A DNA stretch of 6,371 bases from contig CAKUJL010000091.1 of assembly GCA_934661715.1 (NCBI GenBank), positions 1-6,371 of the forward strand, in the 5' to 3' direction. This DNA is from an uncultured Oscillospiraceae bacterium. GTDB taxonomy: Bacteria > Bacillota > Clostridia > Oscillospirales > Oscillospiraceae. The translations under genes and the position numbers were made by a program. The notes beneath the pieces are model-generated. The model saw nothing but the letters and a program-made list of their open reading frames with translations. It searched no databases and was not told the DNA's origin. Of this stretch, positions 1 to 5,458 are shown one piece after another (position 1 is the stretch's first letter; every line of letters begins with the position of its first letter).

Positions 1-1
1 G

Positions 2-259
2 CAGCTCATCACGAAGGGCGAGCGCCATCTGTTAGACAGCAGCCGCGTGTATTATAAGGTGCTGCGGCAGATCATTCTGGAGGGCCAGCAGCGCGGACAG
101 ATTCGAAGCGACATGACCGTCAACGAAATTTCGAAGCTCTACGCCATGTGCGAGTGGGGCCTCATGTACGACTGGTGCATCTGCGGCGGGAATTATTCTC
201 TTAAAAACTACGCCGCGCAGGTCATGCCGATGCTGCTCGGCTCGATCCGCGAAAAATAA
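2..259 (+). CDS. TetR/AcrR-type transcriptional regulator, C-terminal fragment (5' end outside window)
   Basis: The frame is open from the window edge to the TAA at 257-259 and gives the last 85 residues of a protein. The pattern is typical of the ligand-binding/dimerisation half of TetR-family regulators: a helix ending in ILEGQQRGQIRSDMT, then NEISKLYAMCEWGLMYDWCICGG, then a final amphipathic helix ending in LLGSIREK. The N-terminal helix-turn-helix lies outside the window, so the family call rests on the C-terminal pattern alone and the ligand cannot be predicted. No good terminator hairpin with a U-run follows the stop. The next gene on the same strand is a proline symporter starting 202 nt downstream, with a large palindrome between them, so control of that gene by this regulator is possible but unproven. 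Confidence 0.75.
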   Translation, partial: QLITKGERHLLDSSRVYYKVLRQIILEGQQRGQIRSDMTVNEISKLYAMCEWGLMYDWCICGGNYSLKNYAAQVMPMLLGSIREK

Positions 260-315
260 TTTTTGCCCGAAGAATCGATTCCTTCCCGGACTAAAAATCG
301 TACAGTCAAAAAACC

Positions 316-344
316 TTGCAATTACAGGAAAAATCGGATATTTT
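316..344 (+). promoter_or_regulatory. Candidate sigma-A promoter for the proline symporter
   Basis: TTGCAA (316-321) and TATTTT (339-344) are separated by exactly 17 bp. Each box matches the -35 or -10 consensus at 4 of 6 positions, in a locally AT-rich stretch. Transcription would start near 351, inside the left arm of the 348-381 palindrome. A second -10-like hexamer, TATGAT (404-409), has no convincing -35 partner at the right distance. This is a prediction from sequence only. Confidence 0.45.
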
Positions 345-347
345 GTT

Positions 348-381
348 GAACGCGGTATGGACGGCAGTCTATACCGCGTTC
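348..381. repeat. 34-bp near-perfect palindrome upstream of putP (possible operator or leader hairpin)
   Basis: GAACGCGGTAT (348-358) is matched perfectly by its reverse complement ATACCGCGTTC (371-381). The inner bases continue the pairing (G359:T370 wobble, then G360:C369, A361:T368, C362:G367), leaving the tetraloop GGCA. The result is a 15-bp stem. No T-run follows on either strand, so it is a poor intrinsic terminator. Its left arm begins 4 nt downstream of the candidate -10 box, which is where a repressor would block transcription. Operator function, perhaps for the TetR-type protein encoded just upstream, is inference. Confidence 0.7.
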
Positions 382-411
382 TGTGTTGCGGTCTATAAAG
401 CGGTATGATAA
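352..411 (+). repeat. Five degenerate 12-bp tandem units in the putP leader
   Basis: Read in 12-base steps from 352, the units are GCGGTATGGACG, GCAGTCTATACC, GCGTTCTGTGTT, GCGGTCTATAAA and GCGGTATGATAA. All five begin GC and carry T at unit positions 5 and 7. Units 2 and 4 share GC(A/G)GTCTATA, and units 1 and 5 share GCGGTAT. The next 12 bases break the pattern. The array overlaps the palindrome at 348-381. Part of the similarity could follow from that palindrome, and no function is known. Confidence 0.4.
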
Positions 412-445
412 GATACGCGAGAATTGTGAAAGAACTGTTAAGGTT

Positions 446-451
446 AAGGAG
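446..451 (+). promoter_or_regulatory. Ribosome binding site that fixes the putP start at 462
   Basis: AAGGAG lies 10 nt before the ATG at 462. The upstream in-frame ATG at 405 has no purine-rich site in front of it and would add 19 residues (starting MIRYARIVKE) that are not part of the usual PutP N-terminus. The 462 start is therefore preferred. Confidence 0.8.
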
Positions 452-461
452 TTGGTTTTTG

Positions 462-1961
462 ATGAATGCGGAGGTTCTCGCGTTTGTATTGTACTTTGTG
501 CTGATGCTTGCCATCGGCGTTCTGTTCTTCTTTAAGGAGAAGGGCGCGGGCGAGAAGGAATATTTCCTCGGCGGCCGCCACATGGGCCCTTGGGTCACGG
601 CGATGAGCGCACAGGCGTCCGACATGTCGGCGTGGCTGCTCATGGGTCTTCCCGGCTCGATTCTGGCCTTCGGCTTCGGCCAGATCTGGATCGGCATCGG
701 TCTTGCCATCGGCACGATCGCAAACTGGATCATCGTCGCGCGGCGGCTTCGCTGCTTCTCGGAGGCGGCCAACGACTCCATCACCCTGCCGCAGTACTTA
801 TCCAACCGCTTCGCAACGAAGAGTCTGGCGCTTCAGATCATCTGCGCGGTCATCTTCCTCGTGTGCTTCACGATTTATGTCGCCTCCGCGTTCGTTTCGG
901 GCGCGACGGTCTTTACGATGGTGTTCCCGAGTTTGTCGAACCAGACGGCGATGCTTATTTTCGCGCTGATTATCATCATCTACACCTTCCTCGGCGGCTT
1001 TAAGGCCGTGTGCTGGACGGACTTTTTCCAGGGCCTTCTGATGCTCGTTGCGGTGCTGGCCATTCCGATCGCGATCGTCACGACGCAGAATCTGGATACC
1101 TCCGCGCTCCAGACCGTTTACGTCAACGCCTCCGACGGCACAGAATATGCCTTCGGCGCAAGCCTCTTCACCGCCAGCTGGCAGGACATCATTTCGGGTC
1201 TTGCCTGGGGCCTCGGCTACTTCGGCATGCCGCACATCATCGTGCGCTTCATGTCGATCGAAAAGCCCTCGATGGTCAAAAAGAGCGCCCTCGTCGCGTG
1301 CGTGTGGGTCGTGCTGTCCCTCGGCGCGGTGTGCCTGATTGCGTACTTTGGCCGCATGCTGGTCGCAAGCGAGCTGCTGCCCGCCGGTCAGCAGAAGACG
1401 ATCTTCATCGTTCTGGCGCGAAAGCTCTTCCCGGCGTTCCTGGCGGGCGTCCTGCTTGCGGCCATTATGGCGGCCTCGATGTCCACGGCGGACAGCCAGC
1501 TGCTCGTCGCGTCGTCCTCCTTCACCTCTGATATCTACAAGCCCGTCTTCCGCAAGAACGCGTCGGACAACGAGATCCTCTGGATGGGCAGAGCCGTCGT
1601 TCTGGTCGTGTCGGCGGTCGCGTACTGGATCGCCTCGAGCAAGGGCGAGGGCGCACAGGCGATCATGAACATGGTTGAAAACGCGTGGGGCGGCTTCGGC
1701 TCGGCATTCGGCCCGGTCGTCATTCTCTCCCTGTTCTGGCGACGTCTTACCTACAAGGGCGCGGTCGCGGGCGTTGTGGCCGGCGCGGCGACGGACGTTC
1801 TGTGGTATGTGTTTTTGTCGGCCTCGACGGGCGTTTACGAGCTGCTGCCCGGCTTCTGCGTCGGTATGCTCGCGTGCGTGCTCGTCTCGCTTTTCGACAA
1901 GGCCCCCGGCAAGGAGATCACCGATATTTTCGATACCGCCATCGCAAAGTTCAACGATTAA
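462..1961 (+). CDS. putP: Sodium/proline symporter (PutP/OpuE type, SSS family)
   Basis: This inner-membrane carrier couples Na+ entry to L-proline uptake, for nutrition or osmoprotection. The 499 residues match the family length (E. coli PutP is 502) and form about a dozen hydrophobic helices. The N-terminal YFLGGRHMGPWVTAMSAQASD stretch leads into DMSAWLLMGLPG. D54 and S56 correspond to Na+/proline-site residues D55 and S57 of E. coli PutP. The segment from W249 to P257 keeps W249, Y253 and P257, equivalent to W244, Y248 and P252 in E. coli. AASMSTADSQLL (337-348) keeps S341 and T342, equivalent to the Na2-site residues S340 and T341. The position equivalent to Gly58 is Ala57 here. The gene has its own candidate promoter and a strong terminator 10 nt after the stop, so it is probably monocistronic. 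Another SSS-family substrate is possible, but the match to PutP runs the full length. Confidence 0.95.
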   Translation: MNAEVLAFVLYFVLMLAIGVLFFFKEKGAGEKEYFLGGRHMGPWVTAMSAQASDMSAWLLMGLPGSILAFGFGQIWIGIGLAIGTIANWIIVARRLRCFSEAANDSITLPQYLSNRFATKSLALQIICAVIFLVCFTIYVASAFVSGATVFTMVFPSLSNQTAMLIFALIIIIYTFLGGFKAVCWTDFFQGLLMLVAVLAIPIAIVTTQNLDTSALQTVYVNASDGTEYAFGASLFTASWQDIISGLAWGLGYFGMPHIIVRFMSIEKPSMVKKSALVACVWVVLSLGAVCLIAYFGRMLVASELLPAGQQKTIFIVLARKLFPAFLAGVLLAAIMAASMSTADSQLLVASSSFTSDIYKPVFRKNASDNEILWMGRAVVLVVSAVAYWIASSKGEGAQAIMNMVENAWGGFGSAFGPVVILSLFWRRLTYKGAVAGVVAGAATDVLWYVFLSASTGVYELLPGFCVGMLACVLVSLFDKAPGKEITDIFDTAIAKFND

Positions 1962-1971
1962 GTCCAGAAAC

Positions 1972-2008
1972 AAATCCCGCTGTGCAGGTCTTGCGCAGCG
2001 GGATTTTT
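1972..2008. terminator. Bidirectional intrinsic terminator between convergent genes
   Basis: AAATCCCGCTG (1972-1982) pairs perfectly with CAGCGGGATTT (1996-2006). The stem extends inward by T:G, G:C and C:G to 14 bp around a 7-nt loop (1986-1992). On the + strand the stem ends in TTTTT (2004-2008), terminating putP 10 nt after its stop. On the - strand the hairpin is followed by TTTGTTT, and it lies 12 nt past the stop of the converging gene, so one hairpin probably serves both units. Confidence 0.9.
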
Positions 2009-2020
2009 GCGTTGTGGGTT

Positions 2021-3058
2021 TTAGTTCGTTTCGTCAAGCAAAGGCCGCATCGCTCCGCAGGCGTCGAAGCGCGTGTCGCGGGAGTCTGTGATATAGACGA
2101 TCTGCGCCGCGGTGTCCGGAAGCACGTCCTTGAGCGCTTCCGCGTCCGTTTCGATCTGCGAGGCGTTGTTGCTTGTGATGAACACGCGTCCTGCATAGGC
2201 CGCGACCTCGGGGTCGTTCGTGCCGAGACAGAGCCTTACGGACTGGTTGAGAAGGTTTGCCGACAAATTGTCCGCCGCGTCCAGGATCGCCTCCTGCTTG
2301 GTCACGCTTCCCGTCCACGAAATGCGGTCGGAATCCGGGAAGTAGAAATTGTCGAACAGCACCTCGTCAAAGCCGAGGCCGGAAAGCTCGAGCGCGATGG
2401 AGGTCAGGTAGCCCTGCACGTCGTTACTGTAGGGGTTGAGCCAGTAGCAGTTATTCTCGTCTGTCCAGAGTGCGCCGTTATAAAGCGGAAGCGCCTGCGA
2501 CTGGTGCTTGAGCGCGTACTCGGGGTCAGAGAACGCCGGGACTCTTGCGATCAGCGTCACGCCCTTTTTCTGCGTGAGCTCTTTGATCAGCGCGTCGACC
2601 TGCGTCACGTCCATGACCGTGGCCTTGACCGCACCTGTGATGGAAGACGAATAGTAGAAGCTTCCGAACACGCTCTTCACGTCCAGCATGATGGCGTTGT
2701 AATCGTCATACTGGTTGAGCGCCGCGCGGACCTCGTCGAGGTTGTTGGCAAGCATCGTCGTCGTAATATAATAGCCCGTCAGCCTTAAGCTGCCGCTCTG
2801 CGACGCGTCCTCCTCCGAGGTATCGTCCAGCACCGTGTCGAACGAAAAATCCTCCTCCGGCGCCTGCACCTCCGGCGTGCGGTCGGCCTGCAAATGCTGC
2901 GCATAGTCCAGATGGGCGCCCTGATCGTCATAGGTCACAAACCGGCCGAGGTAGATGACCCGGCAGACGATGAGCGCCGCAATTCCGAGCAGAACGGCCA
3001 GCGCGATCTTGAGCGTCTTCTTGACGAGCCGCTTGTTGCGATAGGAAAAAATACGCAA
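2021..3058 (-). CDS. Membrane-anchored putative glycoside hydrolase (DUF4015-like)
   Basis: This 345-residue protein has a basic N-terminus (RNKRLVKK), a single hydrophobic helix at about 15-38, then an acidic, low-complexity linker (about 60-90) and a C-terminal domain. It is probably an N-in, signal-anchored extracytoplasmic protein. The domain carries features I associate with DUF4015 (putative glycosyl hydrolase, TIM-barrel type): LTGYYITTTMLAN (93-105), NAIMLDVKSVFG (121-132), LIARVPAFSDP (169-179) and LGFDEVLFDNFYFP (228-241). D126, D231 and D236 are the obvious conserved-type acidic residues, but no catalytic residue is established. The TTG start is chosen because AGGAGG lies 8 nt upstream. 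It follows prmA by 18 nt, so the two are probably co-transcribed. Substrate unknown; cell-envelope or polysaccharide glycan is a guess. The family call is from memory of motifs and is moderately sure. Confidence 0.7.
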   Translation of the reverse strand: MRIFSYRNKRLVKKTLKIALAVLLGIAALIVCRVIYLGRFVTYDDQGAHLDYAQHLQADRTPEVQAPEEDFSFDTVLDDTSEEDASQSGSLRLTGYYITTTMLANNLDEVRAALNQYDDYNAIMLDVKSVFGSFYYSSSITGAVKATVMDVTQVDALIKELTQKKGVTLIARVPAFSDPEYALKHQSQALPLYNGALWTDENNCYWLNPYSNDVQGYLTSIALELSGLGFDEVLFDNFYFPDSDRISWTGSVTKQEAILDAADNLSANLLNQSVRLCLGTNDPEVAAYAGRVFITSNNASQIETDAEALKDVLPDTAAQIVYITDSRDTRFDACGAMRPLLDETN

Positions 3059-3066
3059 TTGCGCCG

Positions 3067-3072
3067 CCTCCT
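3067..3072 (-). promoter_or_regulatory. Shine-Dalgarno site supporting a TTG start
   Basis: On the - strand AGGAGG sits 8 nt before the TTG at 3058-3056 and directly after the prmA stop codon (3079-3077). No ATG or GTG lies at comparable spacing, so this near-ideal site fixes the unusual start of the DUF4015-like gene. Confidence 0.8.
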
Positions 3073-3076
3073 GTCC

Positions 3077-4045
3077 TTACGCCAGCGCCGCCGTCACCCG
3101 GCACCAGTCGTCCTGCTGCCGCGTCGACAGGATCTGCATCCCCGCGTTCTCCAGCGCCGTCAGAACTTCGGGAAGGCGCGTATTGAGAATGCCGGAGCAG
3201 ATGAAGACGCTGTCCTCCGACAAAAAGCCTGCCGCGGCGGGCGCGAGGGGAATGATCACGTCGGCGACGATATTGGCAAGGACAATGTCGTAGTGCTTCT
3301 GAAGCTTTTCCATCATCGCCCTGTCAGAGATCACGTCTCCCGTGAGCGCCGTGAAGCGATCGGGGCCCAGCTGGTTGATGGCGGCGTTCTGCCGCGCGAT
3401 GTCCTCGGCCTTCGGGTCAATGTCGACGCCCGTGGCGTGCTCGGCTCCGAGCAGCAGCGCGGTGATCGACAAAATGCCGCTGCCGCTTCCCAGGTCCAGC
3501 ACCTCTTCGCCGCCCTGAATGGCCCGCTCGAGCTCTTCCATGCACATCTGCGTCGAGGCGTGTGCGCCGGTGCCGAAGATCATGCCGGGGTCGAGGAGCA
3601 CCTCCACGCGGTGCTCTTCATTTTCCGGGTGCAGCCACTCGGGCACGACAAGAAGCTTTTCGCCGATCTTCAGCGGCTTATAATACTGCTTCCAGTTGTT
3701 TTCCCAGTCCTCGTCCTTCACGTGCTCCAGGCTGACGTCGAGCGTGCCGAAGTCGATGGTTTTGTACTGCTGCGGAAGAAGCCGCAGCTGGTCTTTGAGA
3801 TACGAGATGGTCTCAGGCGCGGAAGGGCTGTCTTCGATGTAGAGCCGGATCTGGCTCAGACCCTGCATCTGCTTTTCCAGTCCCTCGTCGACATAGTCCC
3901 AGTACTGTTTGTTGTTTTCCAGAAACTCATGGAACTCGTCCTGATCGTCCATAATAAAGCTGTCGAAGCCGAGCATCGTCAGCCGCTCGCCGACGAGCTC
4001 GATCGCCTGCGAGGTGGTCTTGATGCAAACTTCAATCCACTGCAT
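3077..4045 (-). CDS. prmA: Ribosomal protein L11 methyltransferase
   Basis: PrmA uses S-adenosylmethionine to methylate ribosomal protein L11 in the cytoplasm. The 322-residue protein has the N-terminal L11-recognition domain (about 1-110; starts MQWIEVCIKTTSQA) and a Rossmann methyltransferase domain. Visible motifs are W114-Y121 (WENNWKQY), the signature DPGMIFGTGAHAST (152-165), SAM motif I DLGSGSGILS (184-193), the acidic loop GVDIDP (206-211) and the NPPY-equivalent LANIVADV (256-263). It is longer than E. coli PrmA (293) because of insertions in the N-terminal half, as is common in Clostridia. The ATG at 4045 is preceded by AAGGAGG with 6 nt spacing. A good promoter lies upstream and the DUF4015-like gene follows closely. 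In many Firmicutes prmA is followed by rsmE, which is not the case here. Confidence 0.96.
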   Translation of the reverse strand: MQWIEVCIKTTSQAIELVGERLTMLGFDSFIMDDQDEFHEFLENNKQYWDYVDEGLEKQMQGLSQIRLYIEDSPSAPETISYLKDQLRLLPQQYKTIDFGTLDVSLEHVKDEDWENNWKQYYKPLKIGEKLLVVPEWLHPENEEHRVEVLLDPGMIFGTGAHASTQMCMEELERAIQGGEEVLDLGSGSGILSITALLLGAEHATGVDIDPKAEDIARQNAAINQLGPDRFTALTGDVISDRAMMEKLQKHYDIVLANIVADVIIPLAPAAAGFLSEDSVFICSGILNTRLPEVLTALENAGMQILSTRQQDDWCRVTAALA

Positions 4046-4083
4046 GATAAGCCTCCTTGAAAGGGTAAAAATACTTATGATAC

Positions 4084-4112
4084 ATAATACGATAAATGCG
4101 CCGGAATAACAA
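4084..4112 (-). promoter_or_regulatory. Promoter of the prmA operon
   Basis: On the - strand TTGTTA (4112-4107) and TATTAT (4089-4084) are 17 bp apart, matching consensus at 4 of 6 and 5 of 6 positions. Transcription should start near 4077, leaving a leader of about 30 nt with the AAGGAGG site. The 17-bp spacer contains the left arm of the 4099-4134 inverted repeat. Confidence 0.7.
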
Positions 4113-4134
4113 GAGATATTTTACTTTTCCGGCG
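4099..4134. repeat. Inverted repeat embracing two divergent promoters (candidate operator)
   Basis: CGCCGGAA (4099-4106) and TTCCGGCG (4127-4134) are perfect 8-bp arms separated by 20 bp of AT-rich DNA that holds the -35 boxes of both divergent promoters. Both arms lie upstream of the predicted start sites, so the repeat should not be transcribed from either promoter and is better read as a DNA-level protein site than an RNA hairpin. Function is inference. Confidence 0.55.
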
Positions 4135-4148
4135 TTGTATGGTATGAT
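4120..4148 (+). promoter_or_regulatory. Promoter of the yfmF-yfmH operon
   Basis: TTTACT (4120-4125) and TATGAT (4143-4148) are 17 bp apart, matching consensus at 4 of 6 and 5 of 6 positions. Transcription should start near 4155, giving a leader of about 38 nt. The spacer holds the right arm of the 4099-4134 inverted repeat. Confidence 0.6.
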
Positions 4149-4192
4149 GGAGCGCGTAAAAATACATCAATGCACAAAACAAGGATGATACT

Positions 4193-5458
4193 ATGAACCA
4201 TCGAACCGAAATTCTGCCCGGCGTATATCTTACGGCGGTGCAGTCCGACAAATTCAAGACCGGCTGCTTCAGCCTCAATTTCCTGCGGCCCATGTGCAGG
4301 ACCGAGGCCGCGGCCAACGCGCTCATCCCGAGCGTTCTGCTGCGCGGCAGCGAAAACCACCCCGACATCGCCTCCATTTCCGCAAGGCTCGACGAACTCT
4401 ACGGGGCCAGCATCGGCACGCTGATCCGCAAAAAGGGCGAGGTGCAGCTGACGGGCTTTTACTGCGACTATGTGCAGGACGAGTATGTCGAAGACGCCGT
4501 CTTCGCGCCTGTGATGGAATTTCTCGCGGAGCTGCTGCTGAAGCCGCGGCTGGAGAACGGCGCGTTTTCTGCGGCGGTCTTTGAAAGCGAGAAGCTGAAT
4601 CTTCTAAACGCCATGCAGGCCAGGATCAACGACAAGCGAAGCTACGCAAACTCCCAGCTCATCCGCACCATGTGTGAAGGCCAGAGCTTCGGCCTTTCGC
4701 GCATCGGAGAGCCCGAGGACTTGGACGGTCTCACGGCAAGGAGCCTGTATGATCACTACCGCACGCTTCTGGAAACAAGCCGCGCAGAGCTCTTTTACAT
4801 GGGAAGCCTGGCGCCCGAGAAGGTTGCGGCGGTGCTGCAAAAAACGCTCTCCGGGTTGCCGCGTGCAAAGGAATTTACACCGGTCGGAACGACGCCCATT
4901 CCCGCGCCGCGGCCTGTGACGGAAAAGACCGAAGCGCTCGACGTGACGCAGGGAAAGCTCAGCCTCGGCTTTTTTACCGACATCACGGCAAAAGACCCGC
5001 GGTATCCCGCTCTCGTGCTGGCGGCGACGGTCTTCGGCGGCGGCGCGACGAGCAAGCTCTTTTTGAACGTGCGCGAGCAGATGTCCCTTTGCTATTACGC
5101 AAGCGCGTCGTATGAAAAGTTCAAGGGCGTGCTGACGGTCGCCTCGGGCGTGGAATTTTCGAAGCTCGAGACCGCGAAAACGGAAATCCTCCGCCAGCTG
5201 GACGCCTGCAAAAACGGCGATATCACAGAAGAGGAGCTGGAGTCCGCACGCGGCTATCTCGTCTCCGATCTCAAGATCGCGATGGACAGCCCCGGACGGC
5301 TGGACGACTATTATATGGGCCAGATTTTGCTCGGCCAGACCGGCACGATGAAGGATCTCGCCGAAAAAATCGCGCATGTAACAAAACAGGAAGCGGCCGA
5401 CGCGGCAAAAACGCTGCGGCTCGACACCATTTACGCGCTCAAGGGGGTGACGGCGTGA
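4193..5458 (+). CDS. yfmF: M16 peptidase-like protein YfmF (YmfF), non-catalytic; EF-P 5-aminopentanol modification-associated
   Basis: This 421-residue protein has the two-lobed M16B fold. The N-terminal lobe (about 1-215) contains ANALIPSVLLRGSENHPD (41-58), where active M16 enzymes carry HxxEH; no such zinc motif is present. The C-terminal lobe has FGGGATSKLFLNVREQMSLCYY (281-302), including the conserved R294 and Y301/Y302 that form the R/Y pair of M16 subunits. It is thus the pseudo-peptidase partner of the HxxEH protein encoded next, as in the Bacillus ymfF-ymfH pair, which is linked to 5-aminopentanol modification of elongation factor P. The ATG at 4193 follows AAGGA with 7 nt spacing, and the stop overlaps the next start (GTGA). 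The predicted location is cytoplasmic, as no signal peptide is seen. The M16 family call is sure; the EF-P role is by homology. Confidence 0.9.
   Translation: MNHRTEILPGVYLTAVQSDKFKTGCFSLNFLRPMCRTEAAANALIPSVLLRGSENHPDIASISARLDELYGASIGTLIRKKGEVQLTGFYCDYVQDEYVEDAVFAPVMEFLAELLLKPRLENGAFSAAVFESEKLNLLNAMQARINDKRSYANSQLIRTMCEGQSFGLSRIGEPEDLDGLTARSLYDHYRTLLETSRAELFYMGSLAPEKVAAVLQKTLSGLPRAKEFTPVGTTPIPAPRPVTEKTEALDVTQGKLSLGFFTDITAKDPRYPALVLAATVFGGGATSKLFLNVREQMSLCYYASASYEKFKGVLTVASGVEFSKLETAKTEILRQLDACKNGDITEEELESARGYLVSDLKIAMDSPGRLDDYYMGQILLGQTGTMKDLAEKIAHVTKQEAADAAKTLRLDTIYALKGVTA
5441..5450 (+). promoter_or_regulatory. Ribosome binding site inside the end of yfmF, supporting the GTG start of yfmH
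   Basis: AAGGGGGTGA differs from the ideal AAGGAGGTGA by one base. It lies within the last codons of yfmF, with its G-run ending 7 nt before the GTG at 5455. It supports the 4-nt GTGA overlap start and suggests translational coupling. Confidence 0.75.

Noticed and set aside
272..281. GAATCGATTC, a 10-bp perfect palindrome after the TetR-type gene
   Set aside because: It is short and isolated, with no partner copy, and not placed at a promoter element; it could be chance.
293..336. AAAAATCG repeated at 293-300 and 329-336
   Set aside because: Short A-rich 8-mers of this kind are expected by chance in an AT-rich intergenic region.
348..381. Palindrome as an intrinsic terminator of the TetR-type gene
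   Set aside because: There is no T-run after the stem on either strand, and the stem begins nearly 90 nt past the stop codon.
405..461. Upstream ATG start for putP giving 518 residues
   Set aside because: It has no ribosome binding site, the extension is not seen in the family, and it overlaps the repeat array, whereas the ATG at 462 has AAGGAG.
798..1973. 391-codon open frame on the - strand across putP
   Set aside because: It is antisense to a clear full-length symporter, rich in Arg, His and Asp with no recognisable domain, and explained by GC-rich codon use that removes stops from the opposite strand.
1685..2788. 367-codon + strand open frame spanning the end of putP, the terminator and the DUF4015-like gene
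   Set aside because: It runs through a strong terminator and two real genes on different strands, with the low-complexity Arg/Val-rich composition of a shadow frame.
2945..2970. Lipoprotein signal in the DUF4015-like protein (Cys32 in the hydrophobic helix)
   Set aside because: The sequence before the Cys is LIV, without the small residue needed at -1, so a transmembrane anchor is the better reading.
2894..4060. 388-codon + strand open frame antisense to prmA
   Set aside because: prmA on the other strand has all family motifs; this frame mirrors it and has no domain of its own.
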